Shown here: positions 47,793-56,677 of the stretch, piece by piece
Position numbering within the stretch: the stretch's first letter is position 1
Layout: each line of letters starts with the position of its first letter
Source: Deinococcus indicus
Lineage (GTDB): Bacteria; Deinococcota; Deinococci; Deinococcales; Deinococcaceae
DNA: 64,000 nt
Direction: 5' to 3'
Assembly: GCF_002198095.1 (NCBI RefSeq)
Contig: NZ_NHMK01000014.1
Span: 124,001-188,000, forward strand
Translations under genes and position numbers: made by a program
The notes under the pieces: model-generated
What the model was told of the DNA's origin: nothing
The model's database searches: none
The model's input: only the letters and a program-made list of their open reading frames with translations

Positions 47793-48923
47793 TCAGGGCG
47801 TGGGCACGACCCAGGTGACGCTGCGGGCGTCCTGAAGGGCGACGGGCAGGGTGACGCTGCGCCAGTTACCGTTCTGGAGGCCCAGCAGGGTGTCGTGGCG
47901 GCGCAGGGCGCTGCCGGTCAGGGTGTACAGGAACCCGTCCGGGGTGACGGTCAGGTCCCGCAGGTCCGTGACGTTCTCGACGGTGGCGGCGGTCGCGGCG
48001 CGGCCGTCCCACACGCGCAGCGGTTCGCTGCCGGTGCCGGCCAGGGCGGGGTCGCGCCACGCGGCGAGCAGGTTCTGGGGGCCGCCGGTCCACAGGCGGT
48101 CGAAGCGGGTCGCGCCGAGGGCCGCGCGGGTCGTGGCGGGGTCCGGCAGGCCGGCCGGCGTGAGGCTCTGGACGCCCGTGTCGGTGGCGGCGATCAGGGT
48201 GCCGCCCAGGTTGGCGAGGTCGCGGATGGCGGGCGCCGCCTGCGGAAGGCTGACCTGCGCGGTCGCGTCGCCGGGCGTGACGGGCGCGGCGCGCAGGACC
48301 TCGCTGCCGCCGCCCAGGCGGGCGCGCGCGACGATGCCCACGTCGCCCTGCACGGCCAGACGGGTGGGGGGCGTGTCCGGGCCGGGGGCGGTGACGAGCG
48401 CGCCGGGCAGCGCGGCCGTCCAGACGAGCACGCCCGTCTGGTACAGCGCGAGGTTCTGCACGCCGCCGCAGTCGCTGAGGATCAGCAGGCGGTCACGGGC
48501 GGCGTTCTGCGCGGACCGCAGGTTGCAGCGGGGCGTGAACGCGGGGTCCGGGTAGGGGCGCGGGTCGCTCAGGTCGGGGGCGCGGCTCTCCACGCCGTCC
48601 TGGCGGGTCAGCAGCAGGCGCTGGCCGCCGGCGGGCGTGAACAGCTTCACGCCGCCCGTGACGGTCACGCGCGCTCCTTCCGGGGCACTCACCACGCCGC
48701 CGGTGTCGGTGGGCGTGACGGCGCGCAGAATGGTTCCACCGTCGCTCAGGACCGCCAGGGTCAGGGGGACGGCGGCCTCCTCGGTGCCGGTGCAGGCGCC
48801 CAGCAGGGCGGTCAGCAGCGCGGCGCCCAGCAGCCGGGCCGGAAGTGGGGAGCGGGCCGGGTGTCGGGGGTGGGCCGGGTGGTGGGGGTGGATCAGGGCA
48901 GGGCGGCGGGAACGCTGGAGCAT
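47793..48923 (-). CDS. Hypothetical lipoprotein
   Basis: A 376-residue exported lipoprotein. A long basic, His/Pro-rich N-region precedes a hydrophobic core and the lipobox LLGAC near residue 43. The mature part is beta-rich with propeller-like stretches (VQSLTPAGLPDP, VTPDGFLYTLTG). No family is recognised. ATG 48923 follows GAGGTG. It lies 23 nt after the LptD-like gene, so it may be a small partner of that barrel, as LptE is for LptD, but nothing in its sequence shows LptE homology. Confidence 0.7.
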   Translation of the reverse strand: MLQRSRRPALIHPHHPAHPRHPARSPLPARLLGAALLTALLGACTGTEEAAVPLTLAVLSDGGTILRAVTPTDTGGVVSAPEGARVTVTGGVKLFTPAGGQRLLLTRQDGVESRAPDLSDPRPYPDPAFTPRCNLRSAQNAARDRLLILSDCGGVQNLALYQTGVLVWTAALPGALVTAPGPDTPPTRLAVQGDVGIVARARLGGGSEVLRAAPVTPGDATAQVSLPQAAPAIRDLANLGGTLIAATDTGVQSLTPAGLPDPATTRAALGATRFDRLWTGGPQNLLAAWRDPALAGTGSEPLRVWDGRAATAATVENVTDLRDLTVTPDGFLYTLTGSALRRHDTLLGLQNGNWRSVTLPVALQDARSVTWVVPTP

Positions 48924-48946
48924 GGGGGGCACCTCGGGCAGGGGGG

Positions 48947-51724
48947 TCAGGGACTGACCAGCGGCACGCGGACGTTGCCATCGGTCAGGTCGAACAGCGG
49001 GTAGAAGGTCTGTCCGGGCAGGCCCACCGCGAGGCGGTAGCGGCGCAGGCCCAGGTCCGCCTCGGCCTGCAGCGCCCAGCAGCAGCGGTCGATGGTCAGG
49101 CCGATCACCGGGGAGAGCGGCGCCGGGTTCTGCCGCACGCCGTCGAGCCAGGTGAAGGTCTGGCGCAGGCTGCCGCTCAGGTACGCGCCGGGCGCCTGCC
49201 CGCTGCGGCCGATGCCCACGCTGAGCCGCACGGGGTCCAGGGTCAGCGTGTCGGTGGCGCGGTCGTTCGGGAAGGTGCCGCTGCGGGTGCGGGTGTACGC
49301 GGCGCGGCCGGCCAGCGCGGCGCGCGTGCCGAACAGCCAGGAGGCGTCCAGGCTGGCGCGGCTCAGTTCGGTGCGCGGCTGGTCCAGGCCCGGCGTGTTC
49401 AGGGCGGCGCTCAGGGCGAGGTTCTGGCCGGGGCGAGTGGCGTTCACGCTGCCGCTCAGGGCGGGGCGCGTGAACCCGCCGCGCACGAGGTCGTACGGGC
49501 CGCCGTACGTGACGTTCCAGTTCGTGGCGCTGCCCTGCACCGTGCCGACGCTGAAGGTGAGGGTGCCGCTGTCCGGCGCGCTGGCGGGGCGGTTGAGCAG
49601 CAGGCTGTGCGCGGTGCTCAGGCGGTACGCGCCGCGCCAGGTGAGGCTGGCGTCCCCGATCAGCTGCGCGCCGCTGCCCTGGTCGGTGGTGCGGGGCAGC
49701 AGGCGTTCGCTGCCGCTCAGGGTCAGGGCGTTCAGGACGGTGTCGCGCGTGCGGGCCAGGGTGTAAGACACGCCGATCTCGTTCACGTCGGGCGTGCGGA
49801 CGTTGTGGATCAGGTACGCGCTGAAGGTGTTCGTGCGGACGTCGCCGGTCACGGTGGCGCGCAGCGTGAGCGGCCCCGGACCGGTCTGCCGGGCGTAGCT
49901 GCCCGAGGCGCTCAGGGCGAGGTTCGGGGCGGGCCAGGCGCTGCTGCGCGGCCGGGCGGACGCCACCGTACCGGACGCCACCGCGCCGGACACCGCTGTG
50001 CCGGCCGTGACCTGCCCGGCATCCGGGTCGCTGAGGGTCGCCGTGAACGACGCGCTGTCCAGCTGCCGCGTGTACAGGTTCACGCTGCTGCTGGCGTCCA
50101 GGGTCAGGGGGCGGCGGTTGACACGCAGCGTGAAGTTCAGCGGCCCCTGCTGCTCGGGACTCAGGAACAGGTCGCGGCTGTACGACGCACCGAAGGTCAC
50201 GTCGCGGGCCGGGACGGCCGACAACGTCACGCCCAGCGGGGCGCTCAGCAGGCGGCCGCCCAGCGCGTCGAAGGCGAAGGGACTGGTGCCCTCGGTGCGG
50301 TTGTACGCGCCGCTGACGCTCAGGGTGTTCGTGGTGTTGAACCGCTGCGTGAGGGTCGCGCCCAGTGTCAGCTGCACCGTGCGGGCGCCCGTGCCGTAGT
50401 ACCGGCCGGTGAAGGTGTTCTTCAGGCTCAGGTCCGCGTCCTGCCAGGGGCGGGCGGTGTACGACAGGGCGTGCTGCTCCTCGAGGCGTTCGGTGGTGAC
50501 GTTCGGCCCCTGCGCCGACGCGCTGCGCGACAGCGGGTTGCTGGCCCCGGTGTAGCGCCCGGCCGTCACGCGAACGTCCGCGCTGAGGTTCCCGCTCGTG
50601 TACACCTTGGGGTCCACCGTGACTTCCGGGAGTTTCAGGGGCGTGGACAGGGGCGTGGTGGGTTCCGGCCCGAAGCGGTTGATGTAGTTGAAGTCCGCCG
50701 TGAACAGCGGGTAGTCGGCCTTCGCGCCGAAGGTGACGTTCGTCACGCCGCGCTGCGGGTCGGTGTCGCTCCGCCCGACCTCGCTGCGGCTGACGTTCAG
50801 GGTGTAGTCCAGGTCGCGCAGCGCCAGGTCCAGCGGCAGGCGGCCCCGCACGCCGAACTCCAGGTCCAGGTCGTACCCGCTGCTGCCCACCGGGCGGGGG
50901 TTCGCCAGGGCGTACAGGTTCAGGCGGTCCACGAGCGGCAGCGGCGCGAACGACCGCAGGCTCACGCCCAGGCCCACGCTGGGATCGCGGTTCTGGTAGT
51001 AGCGCAGCAGCGTGGTGCCCAGGGTGCTGCTGCCCACGCTGAACGGCAGGTCGGCCTGCACGGTGTAGCCGTCCACGGCGTCCTGCCCGATTTCCAGGCG
51101 CGGCTGACGCTCGCGGTCGTTCAGGGGCAACACCAGCACCGGCAGGAACAGCACCGGCACGTCGGCCAGCAGCAGCTGCGCCCGGTACGCGACCAGCCGG
51201 TCGCCGGGGTACACGATCAGCCGCTCGGCGCGGAACGCGAAATCGTTCGGGGTGCGGCCGCAGCGGGCGCAGGTCGTGAAGTACCCGCCCGCGGCGCGCA
51301 GCTGCCCCGGAATGCGTTCGACCTCCTGGCCCCGGATTTCCAGCTGGCTGTCGCTGATCAGGACGTCCTCGCCCGTCACCTGCTCCTGCCCGAGTTCCAC
51401 GACCAGGTTCTCGCCACGCAGGTCCTGGCTGTCGCGGGCGCTGCGGTAACTGGCCGCGCCGACCAGCGTCAGGACGCGGCGCGTGCGGTTGAACTCCACG
51501 CGCCGGGCCCGCACCACGTCGTCGTCCACGCGCAGTTCGACCGCCTCGCCCGAGATGATCACCAGTTCCTGGCCGTCCACCTGCCGCAGTTCCAGCGTGT
51601 CGGCCGAGATGATCCGCACCGTGCGCGCCCCGGCGGTGTCCAGCAGCCCCAGGCCCAGCAGGCCCAGGCCCAGCAGCGCCGCCCGCACGCGACGCCCCCG
51701 CCGGCCACCCCGGACGCGGCTCAT
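48947..51724 (-). CDS. LptD/OstA-like outer-membrane beta-barrel protein
   Basis: A 925-residue exported protein. A signal-like hydrophobic segment (about 15-33) is followed by an OstA/LptA-type beta-taco domain (ISADTLELRQVDGQELVI, near 40-180). Alternating beta-strands fill the remainder, consistent with a large barrel. Cysteines match the LptD disulfide pattern: TTCARCG near 155 and an adjacent pair in DRCCWALQ near 887. LptD inserts LPS in Gram-negatives; Deinococcus lacks typical LPS, so the cargo is unknown. Its ATG (51722-51724) is inside repeat copy E. Confidence 0.82.
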   Translation of the reverse strand: MSRVRGGRRGRRVRAALLGLGLLGLGLLDTAGARTVRIISADTLELRQVDGQELVIISGEAVELRVDDDVVRARRVEFNRTRRVLTLVGAASYRSARDSQDLRGENLVVELGQEQVTGEDVLISDSQLEIRGQEVERIPGQLRAAGGYFTTCARCGRTPNDFAFRAERLIVYPGDRLVAYRAQLLLADVPVLFLPVLVLPLNDRERQPRLEIGQDAVDGYTVQADLPFSVGSSTLGTTLLRYYQNRDPSVGLGVSLRSFAPLPLVDRLNLYALANPRPVGSSGYDLDLEFGVRGRLPLDLALRDLDYTLNVSRSEVGRSDTDPQRGVTNVTFGAKADYPLFTADFNYINRFGPEPTTPLSTPLKLPEVTVDPKVYTSGNLSADVRVTAGRYTGASNPLSRSASAQGPNVTTERLEEQHALSYTARPWQDADLSLKNTFTGRYYGTGARTVQLTLGATLTQRFNTTNTLSVSGAYNRTEGTSPFAFDALGGRLLSAPLGVTLSAVPARDVTFGASYSRDLFLSPEQQGPLNFTLRVNRRPLTLDASSSVNLYTRQLDSASFTATLSDPDAGQVTAGTAVSGAVASGTVASARPRSSAWPAPNLALSASGSYARQTGPGPLTLRATVTGDVRTNTFSAYLIHNVRTPDVNEIGVSYTLARTRDTVLNALTLSGSERLLPRTTDQGSGAQLIGDASLTWRGAYRLSTAHSLLLNRPASAPDSGTLTFSVGTVQGSATNWNVTYGGPYDLVRGGFTRPALSGSVNATRPGQNLALSAALNTPGLDQPRTELSRASLDASWLFGTRAALAGRAAYTRTRSGTFPNDRATDTLTLDPVRLSVGIGRSGQAPGAYLSGSLRQTFTWLDGVRQNPAPLSPVIGLTIDRCCWALQAEADLGLRRYRLAVGLPGQTFYPLFDLTDGNVRVPLVSP

Positions 51725-51860
51725 ACGGACTCCGATTGAATGGGCTGCAAAGCCCGCTGGGTCCGAGCGGATGCGAGTGAGAGAAAAACGGGTTCCGGAC
51801 GTGGAGCCGGCAATCCGGTGAAGTTCCGGATTGTCGGCGAAACAAACGGAATCCGTATCA
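51721..51860. repeat. Repeat family 1, copy E (supplies a start and a stop codon)
   Basis: A full-length 140-bp copy in reverse orientation. One end (TCATACGGACTCCG) provides the ATG of the LptD-like gene and the other (CGGAATCCGTATCA on the plus strand) the TGA of the SpoIID-like gene, both read on the minus strand. It fills the whole intergenic space. Confidence 0.88.
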
Positions 51861-53156
51861 TTCGGCGGGCGTTCCGGCGTGGGCCAGCGGGGCGGTCAGC
51901 GCGTCGGGAACCGCTGGCAGCTCGGGAGTGGGGAGGGCCGGGCCGGACGCCAGGACCGGCGAGGCCAGCGCCGGGGACAGCGCCAGCCCCCGCGTCGCCG
52001 GAAGCTGCGCGGCCGGGGCGCTCAGGGTGCCCAGCACCGTCCCCGGATAGTAGAAGCCCAGCACGTGCAGGTGATCGTACCCGGCGCGCGCCAGCCCCAG
52101 CGCCCCGTACTGCGACAGGCCCACGCCGTGCCCGGCGCCGCTGCCCTCGATCACCAGCGGGTTCAGGCCCGCCAGCGTCACGCGGGTCCCCGACGCGCCC
52201 AGCGACCGGATGAACCCCCCGGCCTTCGCGCCGCCCAGCCGCGAGGCGCCGGACGCCCCGACCAGCAGGATCTCGGCCGGGCGGCCCGAGGCGCTCAGGC
52301 GCGTGACGGTCACGCTACTCAGCGGCCCGACCTGCACGCCGTACTGCGCCGCCACCGCCTGCACCTGCGACAGCGGCACCTCCAGCCGCCAGCGGGCGCG
52401 CGGCCCCCCCGTCGAGAACGGGTCCGGGCGGGCCGTCAGGTACGGCACCTCGCTGCCCCACACCTCGGCGCTGGACGCCGTGAACCCGCCCGAATCACTG
52501 CTGAAGTACGTGCTGGCCGCCTTCGAACCGAACGCCACCACCTGCGCGCGCGTGGCCGTCACCGCCGCGTCCGTGGCGGGCTTCTCGGCCGGGACGCCCC
52601 CGTACACCTGACAGCTCTGCGTGGCGCAGGTGTCGTACGGCGCCGCCGGATTCACCCGCGCCGCCACGTACGTCCGCGCGATCACCGCCTGCGCCTGCAA
52701 CGCCGCCGCCGGCCACGACGCCGGCATCTCGGCCGGCACCACGCCCCGCAGATACTCCTCGATGTCCACGACGTTCACGCCCTGCACCGCGCCCTTCTCG
52801 GCCCGCAGATGCACCCCGCCCCGGTACGCGCGGCCCGCGATCTCCACCGTGCGGCCCGCGCCGGGCGGCAGGTACAGCGTGGCGCTCCCGGTCGGCTGAC
52901 CGTTCAGGGTCAACTGCGCCGCCGCGCCCGCCCCCACGACCCCCACCGTCCACGCCTGCGGGGGCAGCGCCGCCGCCGGCAACGCCGCCCCCACCGACCC
53001 CGGCGCGCCCGTCACGGCGGCCGGCGCGGTCGGCACCCGCACCGTCAACTGCGGCGCGGACGCCACCAGCACCCGCACATTCAGGGCGGACGCGCCGCCC
53101 GCCCCCAGCAGCAGCGCGGCAAGCAGGGAAACGCCGGAACGCAGACATGAACGCAT
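51858..53156 (-). CDS. SpoIID/LytB-domain protein
   Basis: A 432-residue exported protein. A signal peptide (CLRSGVSLLAALLLGAGGAS) precedes the SpoIID/LytB domain with EEYLRGVVPAEMPASWPAAA near 135, LQAQAVIARTY near 155, YFSSDSGG near 225, and GHGVGLSQYGA near 335, the family's conserved His-Gly block. The Pro/Ala-rich tail is disordered. SpoIID-type proteins degrade or bind stripped peptidoglycan; no sporulation is implied. TATACT lies 13-18 nt upstream of the ATG; TTG 53162 in frame would be a closer leaderless start. Confidence 0.86.
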   Translation of the reverse strand: MRSCLRSGVSLLAALLLGAGGASALNVRVLVASAPQLTVRVPTAPAAVTGAPGSVGAALPAAALPPQAWTVGVVGAGAAAQLTLNGQPTGSATLYLPPGAGRTVEIAGRAYRGGVHLRAEKGAVQGVNVVDIEEYLRGVVPAEMPASWPAAALQAQAVIARTYVAARVNPAAPYDTCATQSCQVYGGVPAEKPATDAAVTATRAQVVAFGSKAASTYFSSDSGGFTASSAEVWGSEVPYLTARPDPFSTGGPRARWRLEVPLSQVQAVAAQYGVQVGPLSSVTVTRLSASGRPAEILLVGASGASRLGGAKAGGFIRSLGASGTRVTLAGLNPLVIEGSGAGHGVGLSQYGALGLARAGYDHLHVLGFYYPGTVLGTLSAPAAQLPATRGLALSPALASPVLASGPALPTPELPAVPDALTAPLAHAGTPAE

Positions 53157-53222
53157 GATCAACGCCGAGTATACGCGCGCCCCCCCGCACGCGACTGACA
53201 GCCGCGTGAGAAGCGCGCCATC

Positions 53223-54398
53223 ATGCCACCCATGCCCCCCACCCCCACCCCCGGTCACGTCTGGGCGCACGTCGGCCAGCCGTTCACGCCCCCCACCCCC
53301 CGCCCGGACGGCACCCACTACGACTTCATCGTGATCGGCGCGGGCCGCATGGGCAGCCTCCTGACCCTCGCCCTGACCCGCGCCGCCCCGCAAGCCCACC
53401 TGCTGCTGATCGAACAGGGCGGCCTGCCCAACGAGGAAGGTCACACCATCCTCGCGCCCGGCGTGTGGACCACCGCCCACCTGCCCCCCGACCAGCACCC
53501 CGCCGCGCACGCCAGCCGCACCCTGATCGAGGAACTCGCCCAGCCCACCCACCGCCACCACGTCACGCTGCACACCCACGCCGCCCCCGGCAGCCTGCCC
53601 ACCACCGACGCCCTGGCCGCCCACCCGGACAGCCTCGCCCTGCTCGACCCGGACGTCCTCACGCACGCCACGACCGACCCGCACGCCCTGGCCTACCGCC
53701 CCGGCACGCTCGCCCTGAACGCCGCCCAGACCGCCATCCGCGCCGGCGCGCACCTGATGCTCAACACCCGCGCCGCCCCCCACCCCGGCGGCGTGGTCAC
53801 CGCCGAACGCCTGACCGTCACCAACACCCACCAGATCGTCACGCACGAAACCCACACCCTGCGCGCCCGGCACGTCATCCTCGCCACCGGCGCCGACGCC
53901 CCCACCCACGCCGAACAGCACCTCGGCATCCACACCCGCCACGCCCGCGCCTACCGGCAGACCCCGCACCTGAACGCCCCCAGCACCCCCACCAGCCCCA
54001 CCCTGCACGTCGCCGGACTGACCCTCACCCCCCAGCACGGCGCGTACACCCTGCACCCCGCCACCCACCACCGCGACCCGCACGGCTACACCCCCACCGG
54101 CGGCCACCTGACCGGCGTCCCCACCGGCCTGCGCCGCGAAACACTCGAAGACCTCGTCGGACTCATGGACGCCCTGCCCATCCTCGCCACCCCTGCCCTC
54201 CACCTCGGCCGCAGCCTCAGCGACATCCCCGGCAGCTGGATCGCCCTCCCCCACGGCCACCCCCACCACCCACCCACCCACGAACCCCTCGACAACCACA
54301 CCACCCTCCTCCTCGGCGGCCCACACGCAGACACCCTCGGCCCCCACACCGCCCAGGCACTCGCGCACCAACTGGCACAGCACCTCGCAGAGACGTAA
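53223..54398 (+). CDS. FAD-dependent oxidoreductase
   Basis: A 391-residue flavoprotein of the DAO/glycine-oxidase type. The dinucleotide fold is FIVIGAGRMGSLL near residue 38, with the acidic end of strand two in LLIEQGG, a mid-domain ILATGADAPTH, and a C-terminal LLLGGPHADTLGPH. It is unusually rich in His, Pro and Thr, and its coding strand is extremely C-rich, unlike its neighbours. The substrate is unknown. The start ATG 53223 follows no clear Shine-Dalgarno sequence; ATG 53232 is possible. Confidence 0.75.
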   Translation: MPPMPPTPTPGHVWAHVGQPFTPPTPRPDGTHYDFIVIGAGRMGSLLTLALTRAAPQAHLLLIEQGGLPNEEGHTILAPGVWTTAHLPPDQHPAAHASRTLIEELAQPTHRHHVTLHTHAAPGSLPTTDALAAHPDSLALLDPDVLTHATTDPHALAYRPGTLALNAAQTAIRAGAHLMLNTRAAPHPGGVVTAERLTVTNTHQIVTHETHTLRARHVILATGADAPTHAEQHLGIHTRHARAYRQTPHLNAPSTPTSPTLHVAGLTLTPQHGAYTLHPATHHRDPHGYTPTGGHLTGVPTGLRRETLEDLVGLMDALPILATPALHLGRSLSDIPGSWIALPHGHPHHPPTHEPLDNHTTLLLGGPHADTLGPHTAQALAHQLAQHLAET

Positions 54399-54431
54399 AG
54401 AGGGGGGAAGCGCGGCTGCTTCGCATGACCC

Positions 54432-54595
54432 AACTGCTTCGCAGGACCCCTCAGTCAGCTTCGCTGACAGCTCCCCTCAAGGGGAGCCTAAAAAGCATGC
54501 TGACGCGGCTGGCACGGCAACCGCGCCCGTCGTTCGCGTAGCGCGCGGGGCGCACGCGGCGAAATCGGACTCGCAGAGCTGCGCAGCAGAGGATG
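54432..54595. repeat. Repeat family 3 (composite hairpin block)
   Basis: ACCCCTCAGTCAGC, AGCTCCCCTCAAGGGGAGCC, AGCATGCT and GGACTCGCAGAGCTGCGCAG repeat in the same order as the block at 34136-34267. The interior is different (a G/C-rich stretch near 54515-54565). Strong hairpin potential. Confidence 0.65.
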
Positions 54596-54712
54596 GCGTG
54601 TGAGCCGTTTGCGGAGAGGGCTGGGGGGTGGGGAAGCACTCGCAAAGCCGCCCCTCCTGTTGTCTACCCCTTCCCACCCCGCCCATCACCCCTGGCGCCT
54701 AAGCTGTCGCCC

Positions 54713-54757
54713 ATGAGCGCGGCGCGAATTACGGGCTGGTCAGGGGTGAACGCCTGA
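54713..54757 (+). CDS. Possible 14-aa leader peptide of ilvA
   Basis: TAAGCT (54700-54705) lies 7 nt before ATG 54713, the window's leaderless start pattern. The frame MSAARITGWSGVNA ends at TGA 54755-54757, and a strong terminator follows 22 nt later, before ilvA. The peptide has one Ile, one Thr and one Val codon, less than typical branched-chain attenuators. Its position fits a leader whose translation sets terminator folding. Confidence 0.5.
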   Translation: MSAARITGWSGVNA

Positions 54758-54779
54758 CGGCCTGCGCGCTGCCAATCGT

Positions 54780-54808
54780 CCCCCACCCGCTGCCGGTGGG
54801 GGTTTTTT
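54780..54808 (+). terminator. Intrinsic terminator/attenuator upstream of ilvA
   Basis: CCCCCACC (54780-54787) pairs with GGTGGGGG (54795-54802) around a 7-nt loop, followed directly by TTTTTT. It is the best rho-independent terminator in the window and stands 26 nt before the ilvA start, with no complete gene ahead of it. CAGGGGTG at 54741-54748 can pair instead with CACCCGCTG (54784-54792), a possible antiterminator. Confidence 0.75.
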
Positions 54809-54834
54809 CTTTCGTAGGAATCAAGGGGTGATGC

Positions 54835-56388
54835 GTGGTGATGCAGGTCAGGGAGTTCAAACCGGGTGAGATGGACGCGATGGACGTGCTGCGGCTGGCG
54901 CTGACGAGCAAGGTGTACGGCGCGGCGATCGAGACGCCGGTGAGTGAGACGCCGTCGTTGAGCGCGCGGTTGGGGAACCGGGTGCTGCTGAAGCGGGAGG
55001 ATCTGCAGCCGATCTTCTCGTTCAAGTTGCGGGGCGCGTACAACAAGATGGCTCAGCTCACGCCGGAGGAGCGTGCGCGTGGGGTGATCTGTGCGTCGGC
55101 GGGGAATCACGCGCAGGGAGTGGCGTTCGCGGCGCAGCGGTTGGGGGTGCGGTCGGTGATCGTGATGCCGGCGACGACGCCGGAGATCAAGGTGGGGGCG
55201 TGCCGGGCGCGTGGGGCGGAGGTGGTGCTGTTCGGGGATAGTTTCAGTGACGCGGAGGCCCATGCGTTCGCGTTGCAGCGCGAGCGGGGGTTGACGTTCG
55301 TGCATCCTTACGATGATCCGCTGGTGCTGGCGGGTCAGGGAACGGTGGCGCTGGAGGTGCTGCGGCAGGTGGAGGTGGACGGGCCGCTGACGGTGTTCGT
55401 GCCGGTGGGGGGTGGCGGGCTGATCGCGGGCGTGGCGGGGGTGCTGAAGGCGCTGCGGCCGGACGTGCGGGTGGTGGGCGTGGAGCCAGAGGACAGTGAC
55501 GCGATGTTCCAGTCGGTGCAGGCCGGTGAGCGGGTGCGGCTGGACACGGTGGGAATCTTCGTGGATGGCGTGGCGGTCAAGCAGGTGGGGGCGTTCACGT
55601 TCGACCTGACGCGCCGGTACGTGGACGACTGGGTGCGGGTGAACACGGACGAGGTGTGCGCGGCGATCAAGGACGTGTTCGACGATACGCGGGCCGTGAT
55701 GGAACCGGCGGGGGCGCTGGCGGTGGCGGGCCTGAAGAAGTACGTGGCCGAGCTGGGCGTGCAGGGCGAGACGCTGGTGGCCCTGACGTGCGGCGCGAAC
55801 GTGAATTTCGACCGGTTGCGGCACGTCGCCGAGCGGGCCGAGGTGGGTGAGCAGCGCGAGGCGATTCTGGCGGTGACGATCCCGGAGCGGCCCGGCGCGT
55901 TCCGGGAGTTCATCGAGGTGGTGGGGGCGCGGGCGATCACGGAGTTCAACTACCGGTTCGCGCCCCGGTCGCAGGCGCAGATTTTCGTGGGGGTGCAGCT
56001 GGCCCGCGCGGGGCAGCGGGCGGAACTGGTGGCGGAGCTGGTGGGGTTGGGGTACGCGGTGGCGGACCTGACCGAGGACGAGCTGGCGAAGGTCCACGTG
56101 CGGCACATGGTGGGCGGGCGCGCGCCCGAGGCGACGGATGAGCGGGTGTACTCGTTCACGTTCCCGGAGCGGCCGGGGGCGCTGCTGGAGTTCCTGACGC
56201 ACCTGCACGGGCGCTGGAACATCAGCCTGTTCCACTACCGGAATCACGGGTCGGCGCATGGGCGGGTGCTGGCGGGCTTTCAGGTGCCACCCGGCGACGG
56301 GGCGGCGTTCGCGGCGTTCCTGGCGGGGGTGGGGTACCCGGCGGTGGACATGACGGCGAACCCGGCGTACCGGTTGTTCCTGACCTGA
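54835..56388 (+). CDS. ilvA: Threonine ammonia-lyase, biosynthetic
   Basis: PLP enzyme that deaminates threonine to 2-oxobutyrate, the first step of isoleucine synthesis. The 517-residue length and two C-terminal ACT-like regulatory domains (about 340-420 and 430-515; TIPERPGAFREFIEVVGA and TFPERPGALLEFLTHLHG) mark the feedback-controlled type. The PLP Lys is in SFKLRGAYNK near residue 62; ASAGNHAQG and GGGGLIAG are also present. GTG 54835 is 6 nt after AAGGGG; ATG 54841 is possible. It lies behind a leader peptide and terminator. The coding strand is G-rich, opposite in skew to the gene before it. Confidence 0.95.
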   Translation: MVMQVREFKPGEMDAMDVLRLALTSKVYGAAIETPVSETPSLSARLGNRVLLKREDLQPIFSFKLRGAYNKMAQLTPEERARGVICASAGNHAQGVAFAAQRLGVRSVIVMPATTPEIKVGACRARGAEVVLFGDSFSDAEAHAFALQRERGLTFVHPYDDPLVLAGQGTVALEVLRQVEVDGPLTVFVPVGGGGLIAGVAGVLKALRPDVRVVGVEPEDSDAMFQSVQAGERVRLDTVGIFVDGVAVKQVGAFTFDLTRRYVDDWVRVNTDEVCAAIKDVFDDTRAVMEPAGALAVAGLKKYVAELGVQGETLVALTCGANVNFDRLRHVAERAEVGEQREAILAVTIPERPGAFREFIEVVGARAITEFNYRFAPRSQAQIFVGVQLARAGQRAELVAELVGLGYAVADLTEDELAKVHVRHMVGGRAPEATDERVYSFTFPERPGALLEFLTHLHGRWNISLFHYRNHGSAHGRVLAGFQVPPGDGAAFAAFLAGVGYPAVDMTANPAYRLFLT

Positions 56389-56401
56389 TCGGGCGTGGCC
56401 C

Positions 56402-56599
56402 CTGATCCTGCGTGGCGCGGGGGTTGGCCTTCTGCCTTCTGATCGCGAGGGGTACGCGCGGCTGGTGCTGGAGACGGGGGATCAGCAGGCGACGGCGCTG
56501 GCGCTGCACACGCGGACGGGGTTCCGGCGCATTCCGAACTTCGGGTACTGCGAGGGCGTGGAGAACAGCCTGTGTTTCGAGTTGCCGCTGGGCGGATGA
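56402..56599 (+). pseudogene. GNAT acetyltransferase remnant
   Basis: An open frame after ilvA reads YARLVLETGDQQATALALHT near its middle, then RTGFRRIPNFGY and FELPLGG before TGA 56597-56599. This is the C-terminal third of a GNAT acetyltransferase (the ALALYxxxGFxRIxxFG pattern). The acetyl-CoA-binding part is missing or scrambled upstream and there is no good start, so it is a decayed fragment. Confidence 0.65.
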
Positions 56600-56677
56600 A
56601 CGCGCGCTTCACGGGGGGTCAAGTGGGCCTGAAGTGAACTCCCACCCCCCTCCCGGCGCGGCGTGGGACGGTGGGGC

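Noticed and set aside
47793..51845. Single 1350-codon minus-strand frame joining the lipoprotein with the region of the LptD-like gene
   Set aside because: Only its last 376 codons (the lipoprotein) look like protein. The upstream part is Arg/Pro-rich shadow of the LptD-like gene in another frame.
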